Below are positions 1-8,603 of a DNA stretch of 64,000 nucleotides, piece by piece. The position numbers and the translations under genes are program-made. The DNA comes from JBGSTR01 sp963707135 (GTDB taxonomy: Bacteria > Pseudomonadota > Gammaproteobacteria > Chromatiales > Chromatiaceae): positions 417,055 through 481,054 of the forward strand of contig CAVPOY010000024.1 of NCBI GenBank assembly GCA_963707135.1, given 5' to 3'. The first letter of the stretch is position 1. The number at the start of each line of letters is the position of its first letter. The notes beneath the pieces were generated by a model. It was not told the origin of the DNA and did not search any database. It worked only from the letters and a program-made list of their open reading frames with translations.

Positions 1-2
1 AC

Positions 3-875
3 CGCCAGCTCACCGACATCTTCCGTATCCAAGATGAGCTGACGGCGGAGATCGTCTCGGTGCTGGAGGTCAAGCTGGCCCCGGAGGATCGACGGCGCCT
101 GGCGCGCAACCACGAGGCCAGCGTCGAGGCCTACGACGAGCTCTTGCGCGGTCTCGCCCATTACGGACGCCGCACCGTCGAGGACAACGAGGTCGCCAAG
201 GGCCACTACGAGCGGGCCATCGAGCTGGACCCGCGGTATGCGCGCGCCTTTTCAGCCCTGGCGCTGACCCACATGCGTGACGCGCTCGAAGGCTGGGCGC
301 CCAGCGCGCAGGGGTCCATGGAGCGGGCCGAGAAGTTGGTCGAGCGGGCTACACAACTGGACCCCAGGGTGCCTCAGATCTACTTTGTCCGCGGACAGAT
401 CGCCTTGTACAGGGGCGCTCACGCCGAGGCGGTCCGCGAGATTGAAGAGGCCATCGCGTTGTCTCCAGGCTATGCCGACGCCTATGCGCTGCTCGCCTGG
501 GTGCTGCAGTACGCCGGGAGACCCGCAGAGGCGTTGGATGCAATGGAGCGTGCGGTGCGGCTCAATCCGCGGCTGCCATCGATTTACCGGCTGGTACGGG
601 GCGCGGCGTTTTATGCGCTCGGCGACGATGCAAGCGCCGTGGATGACCTGGAGCAAGGGGTTCGGATGAGCCCCACCTTCCAATGGTTGAGGCTGTGGCT
701 GGCTGCTGCCTATGCCGGTTCGGACCGCATCGAAGAGGCCCAGTGGGAGGCGGCCGAGCTGATGGCCCTGAATCCCGGCTTCAGGCTGGAGCATGTCCGG
801 CAGGTGCATCCCATCCGCGACCCGGATTACCGGGAGCGCTTCCTTGCCGATCTGCGCAAGGCTGGCCTCGAATAG
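3..875 (+). CDS. TPR-repeat protein, C-terminal part (cyclase-type regulator tail), 5' truncated
   Basis: The reading frame is already open at the window edge, so the N-terminus lies outside. The visible 290 residues begin with the stretch IFRIQDELTAEIVSVL, which in many proteobacterial proteins links an adenylate/guanylate cyclase or winged-helix domain to a TPR tail. Several tetratricopeptide repeats follow, recognisable from A..L.P......L......G....A motifs such as YERAIELDPRYARAFSALAL and AIALSPGYADAYALLAWVL. The TPR part should be a protein-interaction scaffold. The upstream catalytic or DNA-binding domain cannot be seen, so the specific role is an inference from the linker motif. Confidence 0.7.
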   Translation, partial: RQLTDIFRIQDELTAEIVSVLEVKLAPEDRRRLARNHEASVEAYDELLRGLAHYGRRTVEDNEVAKGHYERAIELDPRYARAFSALALTHMRDALEGWAPSAQGSMERAEKLVERATQLDPRVPQIYFVRGQIALYRGAHAEAVREIEEAIALSPGYADAYALLAWVLQYAGRPAEALDAMERAVRLNPRLPSIYRLVRGAAFYALGDDASAVDDLEQGVRMSPTFQWLRLWLAAAYAGSDRIEEAQWEAAELMALNPGFRLEHVRQVHPIRDPDYRERFLADLRKAGLE

Positions 876-911
876 TCCGCCGGCGGACCTCTTCGGCCCG
901 CCGGCCACGTC

Positions 912-1853
912 TTACTTGTCGCTTATCGCGACCGGTCGCACCATCGGCAGCCCGTCGTTGCGGCTCCACTCGGCCATGGAACCGTCGTACATCCGCACGG
1001 ACTCGTTGCCCAGGATTTCATGGGCCGCGAACCAACCCAGGCTGGAGTTGTGCCCCGTGTTGCAGAAGGCAATCTGCGCGGTATCGGTGGGCACGCCCAC
1101 CAGGTCGTAGATCTGCCCAAGGGCCTTGCGGGAGCGGAAGATGCCGCCGTTGTCCTGGGTCAGCCACTCCAGCGGAATATTGCGCGCACCAGCCAGGGTT
1201 CCGGCGCGGGTGGTCTTGTCGTTGCGGTTGAGCCCGGTGAATTCATCCTGGCGCCGATAATCCACGAGACCGCCGCCTTCCTGCATCGCACGCGCGACCT
1301 CGTCCTTGGACACCAACATCTCTGTGCGCAGACTCGCCGTGAACTTCTTGCGCTCCGGGCTGCGGGCCCCCTTCTCCAGCGCACGCGACGCGTCCTTGGC
1401 ATAGGCCGTGGTGCCGCCGTCCAGGACGGATACCCGATCATGGCCGAGCACCTTGAAGGTCCAGTAGACCCGGGTCGCGCTGGCCATGCTTTTCGAATCC
1501 GCTCCGAATGGGGCGATCACCACCCGCGTGTCGCTGTCGATCCCGAGCCCGCCGATCAGTGCCTCGAGCTTCTGCACCGGGGGCAGCATGCCCGGCACCC
1601 CCGCCACCTTGGCGCGCCAGCCGTCCTCGACATAGTCGCTGTGGATCGCGCAAGGGATATGACCCTGCGCATAGTCGCTGCTCGACTGCCCGTCGATCTT
1701 TTCGCTGCGGACATCGAGCACCACCATGCCTGGCGCGCAGGCAATCGCCTGAAGCGCGTTCGCATCCACAAGCGGTGTAGTCGGCGTGTCGGCGATCGAG
1801 GGACCCACCGAGAGCCCCGACAGGATCGAGAACAGCAATGTATAGATTTTCAT
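912..1853 (-). CDS. Periplasmic thiosulfate sulfurtransferase (two-domain rhodanese)
   Basis: A 313-residue protein that starts with a signal peptide (MKIYTLLFSILSGLSVGPSIA). Two rhodanese-like domains follow. The C-terminal one carries the active-site loop CNTGHNSS, with the catalytic cysteine at about residue 264, which would form the persulfide during sulfur transfer. The N-terminal domain has the usual VVLDVRS opening but no active-site cysteine loop, as in inactive rhodanese domains. I chose the ATG at 1853 because a GGAG precedes it and the signal peptide begins there; a longer reading frame upstream has no such support. It converges with the TPR gene and stands alone. The sulfur donor and acceptor cannot be told from sequence. 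Confidence 0.85.
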   Translation of the reverse strand: MKIYTLLFSILSGLSVGPSIADTPTTPLVDANALQAIACAPGMVVLDVRSEKIDGQSSSDYAQGHIPCAIHSDYVEDGWRAKVAGVPGMLPPVQKLEALIGGLGIDSDTRVVIAPFGADSKSMASATRVYWTFKVLGHDRVSVLDGGTTAYAKDASRALEKGARSPERKKFTASLRTEMLVSKDEVARAMQEGGGLVDYRRQDEFTGLNRNDKTTRAGTLAGARNIPLEWLTQDNGGIFRSRKALGQIYDLVGVPTDTAQIAFCNTGHNSSLGWFAAHEILGNESVRMYDGSMAEWSRNDGLPMVRPVAISDK

Positions 1854-2330
1854 GGTTATTCTCCGGACTGAGTGCGTTTGCGGGTGAACAATGCGCACCG
1901 ATTGCGCATCTGCCCTTTCAGATAGCACCTGCGCACCGAAGACATGACGTGAAACGCCAACGCTTTTGCGTTCTTTTTGCTACGAAGCGTCCGACCGTCG
2001 GCGCTACCCCCGCGGGGGCGGGTCGAAAGAACGCAAGCCGTCCTGTTGGGCAGGACCAACCAGATAGGAGGTAACTCTTACGGTCAGACCCGCTGTAGGC
2101 CGAGCGCACGGAAGCCAACCAACGCACTGGTTATTCTGGTGATGGCGGACGAGATTCCGCGCCGCGAGCGGAACTGCCCGCCCTTTGGACCGCATGAGGT
2201 CATCGCGATGTGCCGTGAGATCTCTCCTGAACCCCCAAGCGCTTTGGTCTGGAGCAGATCCGTGCGGTGCTGACGTTCCCCCGCGCGACAATCCGTGCCG
2301 GACGACGGGCGCGAGCAAACTGGGTGCGCG
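1854..2330. other. Intergenic region without a recognisable gene
   Basis: About 480 bases between the rhodanese start and the end of hemE. Short open frames exist on both strands but none has a family-like sequence or a convincing ribosome site. It must contain the rhodanese promoter (reading left from 1854). I see no clear terminator for hemE. Confidence 0.4.
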
Positions 2331-3401
2331 TCAGCCCGGCCCGTGGAACGGCGGGCTCAGCTCATGCACCGCCGCGACCATGGCCCCGGCGTGCTCCGGG
2401 TTCACATCCGGCGTGATCCCGTGGCCGAGATTGAAGACGTGACCGGGGCCCCGGCCGTAGCTCTCCAGCACCCGCCGCACCTCCTCGCGGATGCGTCCGG
2501 GCGAGGCGTACAGCGCGCAGGGATCGAGGTTGCCTTGGAGTGCGACCCGGTCGCCGACCAGGCGGCGGGCGTCGGCGAGATCGGTGGTCCAGTCGACACC
2601 GAGCGCGTCGCAGCCGGTCTCGGCCATGCGATCGAGCCACTGGCCGCCGTTCTTGGTGAACAGAATCACGGGCACGCGACGACCCTCGGCCTCGCGGGTA
2701 ACGCGCTCGACGACGCGAGCCATGTAGGCGAGCGAGAATTCACGATAGTTGGCGGGCGCGAGCATGCCGCCCCAGGTATCGAAGATCATGACTGCCTGGG
2801 CGCCGCGTGCGATCTGGGCGTTGAGATACAGCGCAACCGCGTCGGCGACCTTCCCCAGTAGCGCATGCAGCAGGTCCGGGCGGTCGAACATCATGCCCTT
2901 GGTGTGTGCGAAGGTCTTCGCGCCGCCGCCCTCGACCATGTAGGTCGCGAGCGTCCAGGGACTGCCGGAAAAGCCGATCAGCGGCATCCGTCCATCCAGC
3001 TCGCGACGGATCACGCTAACGGCGTCCAGCACATAGCGGAGCTCCATCTCGGGGTCGGGCACGGCGATACGCTCCACATCGGCGGCGGTGCGCACGGGGC
3101 GCTCGAAATTCGGGCCTTCCCCTTCGCTGAAATACAGCCCCAACCCCATCGCATCGGGCACGGTCAAGATGTCCGAGAACAGGATCGCGGCGTCGAGCGG
3201 GAAGCGCTCCAACGGCTGCAACGTGACCTCGCAGGCCAGGTCCGGATTCTTGCACAGGTCGAGAAAGCTGCCCGCACGGGCTCGGGTGGCGCGGTATTCC
3301 GGCAGGTAGCGGCCGGCCTGCCGCATCATCCAGACCGGGGTGTAATCGACCGGCTCACGCAGCAAGGCGCGCAGTAAGGTATCGTTCTTGAGCTGGGTCA
3401 C
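2331..3401 (-). CDS. hemE: Uroporphyrinogen decarboxylase
   Basis: A full-length 356-residue enzyme that removes the four acetate carboxyls of uroporphyrinogen III to give coproporphyrinogen III in cytoplasmic haem synthesis. The N-terminal signature PVWMMRQAGRYLPEY is present at residues 22-36, with the substrate-binding Arg. GFSGSPWTLATYMVEGG lies near residue 145 and IFDTWGG near 205, and the C-terminus has FNLGHGITPDVNPEH, all typical of HemE. It is divergent from uvrD with a 216-base gap. No sign of damage. Confidence 0.97.
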   Translation of the reverse strand: MTQLKNDTLLRALLREPVDYTPVWMMRQAGRYLPEYRATRARAGSFLDLCKNPDLACEVTLQPLERFPLDAAILFSDILTVPDAMGLGLYFSEGEGPNFERPVRTAADVERIAVPDPEMELRYVLDAVSVIRRELDGRMPLIGFSGSPWTLATYMVEGGGAKTFAHTKGMMFDRPDLLHALLGKVADAVALYLNAQIARGAQAVMIFDTWGGMLAPANYREFSLAYMARVVERVTREAEGRRVPVILFTKNGGQWLDRMAETGCDALGVDWTTDLADARRLVGDRVALQGNLDPCALYASPGRIREEVRRVLESYGRGPGHVFNLGHGITPDVNPEHAGAMVAAVHELSPPFHGPG

Positions 3402-3617
3402 GAGTCTATCCGTAATGCGCCCCGGGGGTCGGGATCAGGACTACGCGGCAGCATACTACAGGGCAAGGGGCCCGTGCCCGACCAGGGTCCTCCCAAAGTC
3501 AGGCGGCATACCGGACGGCCCGCACCAGAACCAGCCCAGAAGCCCAACCTCGCGCGATTCCGGTTCAGGCGCCGACCACGGCTCAAGCCGGACCGGATTC
3601 CGGGATAGAATGCCGCG

Positions 3618-5780
3618 ATGGACGTCTCCCACATCCTCGACCCGCTGAACGATGCTCAGCGGGAGGCCGTCGCCGCCGAGCCGGGCACGCTACTGGTGCT
3701 GGCCGGCGCCGGCAGCGGCAAGACCCGCGTGCTGGTTCACCGGATCGCCTGGCTGATACAGGTGGAGCAGGTCCCGCCCTGGTCCCTGCTCGCCGTTACA
3801 TTCACCAACAAGGCCGCGCGGGAGATGCGCGGACGCATCGAGGAGATGCTCGCCCAGCCGGTTGGTGGTATGTGGGTCGGCACCTTCCACGGGCTCGCCC
3901 ACCGTTTTCTGCGCGCCCACTGGCAGGACGCTGGCCTCCCGCAGCACTTCCAGATACTGGACTCGGACGACCAGTTCCGACTGGTCAAGCGCACGCTCAA
4001 GGCCCTGGAGATGGATGAGTCCCGGTGGCCGCCGCGCCAGGTGCAGGGGTTCATCAACAGGCAGAAGGACGAGGGACTGCGTCCGCAGCATCTCGACGCC
4101 GCCGGCGATTTCTACATGGACCGGATGATCGGCGTCTACCGCGAGTACGAGGAGGCGCGCACCCGCGGGGGTCTGCTGGATTTCGCGGACCTGCTGCTCT
4201 GCGCCCACGAGCTGCTGCGCGAGCGCGCCGACATCCTGCACCACTATCGGGAGCGCTTCCGCCATATCCTGGTGGACGAGTTCCAGGACACCAACGCCAT
4301 TCAGTACGCCTGGCTGAGGCTGCTCGCCGGGACCGAGGGGAACCTGTTCGCGGTCGGCGACGACGACCAGTCCATCTATGGCTGGCGGGGCGCCCGGGTC
4401 GAGAACATCCAATCGTTCCAGAAAGACTACGCCGGTACCCGGGTCGTGCGGCTGGAGCAGAACTACCGTTCCACCGGCAATATTCTCAACGCCGCCAACG
4501 CCCTGATCGCGAACAACCCGACCCGGCTCGGCAAGAATCTGTGGACCGAGGACAGCGAGGGCGAGCCGATCAGGCGCTACGCCGCTTTCAACGAGGTCGA
4601 CGAGGCACGCTTCGTCATCGAGCGCATTCGCCGTTATTGCGAAACCGAGGGCTATCGCCGTGGAGAATGCGCCATCCTCTACCGCACCACGGCCCAGTCG
4701 CGCCTTTTCGAGGAGTCGCTGATCCAGGCTGGTATCCCCTACCGGGTCTACGGGGGCCTTCGTTTCTTCGAGCGGGCCGAGATCCGCGATGCGCTCGCCT
4801 ATCTGCGGCTGATCGCCAACGCCGACGACGACGCGGCCTTCGAGCGTGTGATCAACACGCCGACCCGCGGCGTCGGCGCCCGCACCATAGACCTGCTCCG
4901 GGAGCAGGCCAGGGCATCGCGGGTATCGTTGTGGCGTGCCGCCGAGGACCTGGTCGCCACGGGCGCCCTCGGCGGGCGGGGCACCGGTGCCCTGGCCCGG
5001 TTCCTGGACCTGATCCGGGAACTGCGGGTGTCCACCAAGGGCCTGACGCTCGCCGACGTCGCGGCCCGAACGATCGAGGCCGCCGCGCTCCCCGACCACT
5101 ACCGCAAGGCCAAGGACGGCAAGGGCGAGGACCGGGTCGAGAACCTGGAGCAGCTGGTCGAGACCGCGACCCGTTTCCAGCGCGAGCTGGACGAGGAGGA
5201 CGGCGACGCGCTGGGCGCCTTCCTGTCCCACGCGGCGCTGGAGGCCGGAGAGGCTCAGGCCGACCCGCACGAGGACGGCGTTCAGCTGATGACCATGCAC
5301 AGCGCCAAGGGACTCGAATTCCCTATCGTTTTCCTCGCCGGCCTGGAGGAAGGGCTGTTCCCGCACAGCATGTCGGCGGATGACCCCGACCGGCTGGAGG
5401 AGGAGCGGCGCCTCTGCTATGTCGGCATGACCCGCGCGATGCACCAGCTCTACCTCACCCACGCCGAGTCCCGGCGCCTGCACGGCCGTGAGGAATACCC
5501 CCAGCCGTCGCGCTTCCTGCGCGAGATCCCGCCGGCGCTGATCGAGGAGGTCCGCGGCGGCGGCGTGTCCCGGCCCGGCGCCCGGCCGGGCCCGAGCGTT
5601 CGGGATGAGGTTTCCGGCGTCTTCCGGCTCGGCCAACGCGTTGTCCACCCGAAGTTCGGCGAGGGCGTCGTGCTGAGCAGCGAGGGCCGCGGCGCCGGGG
5701 CAAGGATCCAGGTCAACTTCCAGGGCGCCGGCTCGAAATGGTTGGTACTGGCCTATGCGCGACTGGAGGCGATGGGCTGA
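3618..5780 (+). CDS. uvrD: DNA helicase II (UvrD, SF1A helicase)
   Basis: A 720-residue 3'-5' helicase of nucleotide excision and mismatch repair. Walker A is LVLAGAGSGKTRVLVHRI near residue 28, Walker B/motif II is LVDEFQDTN near residue 220, motif III is GDDDQSIYGWRGA, motif IV is LEQNYRST, and motif V/VI includes TMHSAKGLEF and RLCYVGMTRAM. The C-terminal end, VHPKFGEGVVLSSEGRG onward, is the Tudor-like tail that contacts RNA polymerase in UvrD and PcrA. The start ATGGACGTCTCCCAC gives the standard N-terminus ILDPLNDAQREAV. Length matches E. coli UvrD (720). Confidence 0.96.
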   Translation: MDVSHILDPLNDAQREAVAAEPGTLLVLAGAGSGKTRVLVHRIAWLIQVEQVPPWSLLAVTFTNKAAREMRGRIEEMLAQPVGGMWVGTFHGLAHRFLRAHWQDAGLPQHFQILDSDDQFRLVKRTLKALEMDESRWPPRQVQGFINRQKDEGLRPQHLDAAGDFYMDRMIGVYREYEEARTRGGLLDFADLLLCAHELLRERADILHHYRERFRHILVDEFQDTNAIQYAWLRLLAGTEGNLFAVGDDDQSIYGWRGARVENIQSFQKDYAGTRVVRLEQNYRSTGNILNAANALIANNPTRLGKNLWTEDSEGEPIRRYAAFNEVDEARFVIERIRRYCETEGYRRGECAILYRTTAQSRLFEESLIQAGIPYRVYGGLRFFERAEIRDALAYLRLIANADDDAAFERVINTPTRGVGARTIDLLREQARASRVSLWRAAEDLVATGALGGRGTGALARFLDLIRELRVSTKGLTLADVAARTIEAAALPDHYRKAKDGKGEDRVENLEQLVETATRFQRELDEEDGDALGAFLSHAALEAGEAQADPHEDGVQLMTMHSAKGLEFPIVFLAGLEEGLFPHSMSADDPDRLEEERRLCYVGMTRAMHQLYLTHAESRRLHGREEYPQPSRFLREIPPALIEEVRGGGVSRPGARPGPSVRDEVSGVFRLGQRVVHPKFGEGVVLSSEGRGAGARIQVNFQGAGSKWLVLAYARLEAMG

Positions 5781-5893
5781 AGGGGACCGCCCCCCGGCTA
5801 CAGCCGTTTCCGAGCAACCCCGGCTGGGCTGTGGGGTGGGCTCGTTCGGCCGTACAATGCACCGAAGCCCCTAAACTGCGCGAGCCCGCCGAG

Positions 5894-7105
5894 ATGTCCG
5901 ATTCCGAAAGCTTCGAAGACCTGCTCAAGCAGTTCGACCAGGCCCACCCCGAGACGGCGGCGGAGCCCAAGACCGGCGATCGGGTGAAGGGCACCCTGGT
6001 GTCCATCGGGGACGACTACGCCTTCGTGGACTTGGGCGGCAAGACCGAGGGCATGATCGAGGTCTCGGCACTCAAGAACGCTGACGGCGAGCTCACGGTT
6101 GCGGTCGGCGACCCGATCGAGACGGCGGTCACCGGCAAGGACCCGGACACCGGCACCCTGCTGCTCGGCAGCCAGCACGGCCACAAGTACCACGGGTTGG
6201 AGGAGATCCAGCACGCCTACAGCCAGGGGCTGCCGGTCCAGGGCCAGGTGACTGGCGCGGTAAAGGGCGGCGTTGAGGTCCAGGTGGCGGGGCTGCGGGG
6301 TTTCTGCCCGGCCTCTCAGGTCGATACCCGGTTTGTCGAGGATCTCTCCGAATTCGTCGGCCAACGGCTCGACTTCCGGATTACCAAGCTCGAAGGCGGC
6401 CGGCGTCCCAATGTGGTGCTGTCGCGGCGGGCGTTGCTCGAGGAGGAGCAGCGGATCCTCGCCGAGCAGACCCGGGCCCGGCTCGAGGACGGCGCCGTGC
6501 TCTCCGGAACGGTAACCAGCCTCAAGGACTACGGGGCCTTCGTCGACATCGGCGGCCTCGAGGGCATGATTCACATCAGCGAGCTGGCCTTCGGTCACGT
6601 CAAGCACCCGAGCGAGGTGCTCAGTGTCGGTCAGCCGGTCGAGGTCGCGGTGCTTCGCATCGAGCCCCCGCAGGGCCCGCGGCAGCGGGAGAAGATCGCG
6701 CTCTCGATCCGGGCCCTGGCGCGGGACCCGTGGCAGGACGCCGAGAATTCCTTCCCGGTCGGCACCCGGGTCGCGGGCACCGTGAGCCGGGTCCAGCCGT
6801 TCGGCGCCTTCATCGAGCTCGCCCCCGGGATCGACGGCCTGGTGCATATCAGCGAGCTCGGGACCGGGCGGCGGGTGAACCACCCGAGCGAGGTGCTTAA
6901 CACCGGGGACCGGGTCGAGGCCGTCGTACTCGGTGTCGATCTGGAGCGGCGCCGCATCAGCCTGTCGCTGGACGAATCCAGGCAACCCGCGGCGGTCCCG
7001 GACGCGGGCGCGCACGCCCCCGAGCCCACCTCCGAGGACGTTCCCGAGAAGACCCTGGGGAGCTTCGGCGAGCTGTTGAAAGAGTCGCTGAAGCGGCAGC
7101 GGTGA
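5894..7105 (+). CDS. S1 RNA-binding domain protein (four S1 repeats)
   Basis: A 403-residue protein with an acidic N-terminus (MSDSESFEDLLKQFDQ) and four S1 OB-fold modules at roughly residues 27-95, 112-178, 198-275 and 290-360. The third and fourth carry the canonical V.S...YGAFVDI.G..G.IHISEL pattern. At 403 residues it is shorter than ribosomal protein S1 (about 557 in E. coli), so I read it as a free S1-type RNA-binding protein rather than the ribosomal subunit. The reading frame extends upstream into the end of uvrD, but that part is not protein-like; the ATG at 5894 begins the conserved part. A stand-alone role in translation or RNA protection is inferred. Confidence 0.85.
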   Translation: MSDSESFEDLLKQFDQAHPETAAEPKTGDRVKGTLVSIGDDYAFVDLGGKTEGMIEVSALKNADGELTVAVGDPIETAVTGKDPDTGTLLLGSQHGHKYHGLEEIQHAYSQGLPVQGQVTGAVKGGVEVQVAGLRGFCPASQVDTRFVEDLSEFVGQRLDFRITKLEGGRRPNVVLSRRALLEEEQRILAEQTRARLEDGAVLSGTVTSLKDYGAFVDIGGLEGMIHISELAFGHVKHPSEVLSVGQPVEVAVLRIEPPQGPRQREKIALSIRALARDPWQDAENSFPVGTRVAGTVSRVQPFGAFIELAPGIDGLVHISELGTGRRVNHPSEVLNTGDRVEAVVLGVDLERRRISLSLDESRQPAAVPDAGAHAPEPTSEDVPEKTLGSFGELLKESLKRQR

Positions 7106-7145
7106 GGTCGGTCGCCGTGGCGCCGGCCTGCCCGGGCCGCACGCC

Positions 7146-7505
7146 GTGAGCGCACGGCGCTTTGTCGAGATCACTCTGCTGCTGGTGCTCTGGTATTTCC
7201 TCGCGGGGCTGGTCGGCGAGCGGGTGCTGGAGGTCCTACCGCGGGACATCGCGGGCGAGGCCTTCTTCCTGGCCCGCGCGGCGCTGCCCTGGTCGCTGCT
7301 GGCGCTCGATTTCGTCGAGCCTGCCCGCTCGGGGCTCGGCGCGGTCGTGCGGGACCTGCTGTTCTTCGCCGTGGCGGCCGGGGGCATCGCGATCAATGCC
7401 GGGATCCTCTACCTGGGCATGCGGCGGATCTATCGGTTCTCGAGGCTTCGGGCCGCCGCCGCGCCCAAGCAGGGGCCCGCCGCTGGCGGTCAGACAACTC
7501 GCTGA
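7146..7505 (+). CDS. Small hypothetical membrane protein
   Basis: A 119-residue protein with a hydrophobic N-terminal segment (FVEITLLLVLWYFLAGLV), a central one (AFFLARAALPWSLLALDFV) and a third (LLFFAVAAGGIAINAGILYLG), then a basic, Ala/Pro-rich cytoplasmic tail. The start is GTG. It lies 40 bases after the S1 gene and only 12 bases before the TRAP binding protein gene. It is not DctQ in length or motif, so I do not call it a TRAP subunit. No family recognised. Confidence 0.6.
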   Translation: MSARRFVEITLLLVLWYFLAGLVGERVLEVLPRDIAGEAFFLARAALPWSLLALDFVEPARSGLGAVVRDLLFFAVAAGGIAINAGILYLGMRRIYRFSRLRAAAAPKQGPAAGGQTTR

Positions 7506-7517
7506 GGTAATCGGACC

Positions 7518-8603
7518 ATGCAACGCCGTGAATTTATCAAGGGTGTGAGCGCCGGCTCGCTGGCGCTGGGCGCGGCGGCCGGGGGCGTCCCGATGGCGCA
7601 CGCCAAGGCCGAGCACCGCTGGAAGATGGTCACGACCTGGCCGAGGAACTTTCCCGGCCTCGGCACCGGGGCGAACAGCCTCGCGACCCTGATCGGCGAG
7701 ATGAGCGGCGGACGCATCGAGATCAAGGTCTACGGCGCCGGCGAGCTGGTACCCGCGTTCGAGATCTTCGATGCGGTCTCGCGCGGCACGGCCGAGATGG
7801 GTCACGGCGCGGCCTACTACTGGAAAGGCAAGAGCGAGGCGACCCAGTTCTTCACGACCGTCCCATTCGGCATGACCGCCCAGGAGATGAACGGCTGGAT
7901 CCACTACGGCGGAGGGCTTGAGCTCTGGACCGAGCTCTACGCCTCGTTCGGACTGGTGCCGGCCCCGGCGGGCAACACCGGCGTGCAGATGGGGGGCTGG
8001 TTCAACAAGGAGATCAATTCGGTCGAGGACCTCAAGGGACTGAAGATGCGCATCCCTGGGCTCGGCGGGGAGGTGCTCGCCCGCGCCGGCGGCACGCCGG
8101 TGAATCTGCCCGGCGGCGAGCTTTTCACGTCGCTGCAGACAGGCGCCATCGATGCGACCGAGTGGGTCGGCCCATACAACGACCTGGCCTTCGGGCTGTA
8201 CAAGGCCGCCAAGTACTACTACTACCCGGGCTGGCACGAGCCGGGCCCGATCCTGGAGGCCATCATCAACCGGGAGGCGTTCCTGGCGCTGCCAGCCGAC
8301 CTGCAGTCCATCGTCAGGAATGCCTGCCGGGTCATCAATCAGGACATGCTGGCCGAATACACGGCGCGTGACCCCGTCGCGCTGCAGACTTTGCTGACCA
8401 AGCACAACGTGGAGCTGCGGCGCTTTCCCGACGACGTCATCGGGCGGCTGCGCGCACTTTCCGACGAGGTGGTCTCGGAGATCGCCCAGAAGGATGAGGT
8501 TTCAGCCAGGATCTACGCCTCCTACAAGAAGTTTCTGACCCAGGCCAGGGAATGGAGCGCGATTTCGGAGCTGACCTACCTGCAGGCGCGCGATCGGCCG
8601 TGA
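7518..8603 (+). CDS. TRAP transporter substrate-binding protein (DctP/TakP type), Tat-exported
   Basis: A 361-residue periplasmic binding protein. The N-terminus MQRREFIKGVSAGSLALGAAA is a twin-arginine (RREFIK) signal. The mature part begins HRWKMVTTWPRNFPGLG and contains GAAYYWKGKSEATQFFTTVPFGM, GLKMRIPGLGGEVLARAGG and SLQTGAIDATEWVGPYNDLAFG. These resemble TakP-type binding proteins for 2-oxo acids, whose binding-site Arg and Trp lie in the last two motifs. No DctQ or DctM membrane subunits are adjacent, so its permease must be elsewhere or it works differently. The stop overlaps the GTG start of hemW by four bases. Confidence 0.88.
   Translation: MQRREFIKGVSAGSLALGAAAGGVPMAHAKAEHRWKMVTTWPRNFPGLGTGANSLATLIGEMSGGRIEIKVYGAGELVPAFEIFDAVSRGTAEMGHGAAYYWKGKSEATQFFTTVPFGMTAQEMNGWIHYGGGLELWTELYASFGLVPAPAGNTGVQMGGWFNKEINSVEDLKGLKMRIPGLGGEVLARAGGTPVNLPGGELFTSLQTGAIDATEWVGPYNDLAFGLYKAAKYYYYPGWHEPGPILEAIINREAFLALPADLQSIVRNACRVINQDMLAEYTARDPVALQTLLTKHNVELRRFPDDVIGRLRALSDEVVSEIAQKDEVSARIYASYKKFLTQAREWSAISELTYLQARDRP

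Noticed and set aside
3690..5648. Long open frame antisense to uvrD (also similar ones opposite hemW, the S1 gene, comM, and the GT2-GT4 gene)
   Set aside because: High-GC genes leave long stop-free shadows on the other strand; these translations are rich in Arg, Gly and Leu, match no family and lack ribosome sites.
5738..5893. Longer N-terminus for the S1-domain protein starting within uvrD
   Set aside because: The extra residues overlap uvrD, are low in family likeness, and the ATG at 5894 starts the conserved acidic N-terminus.
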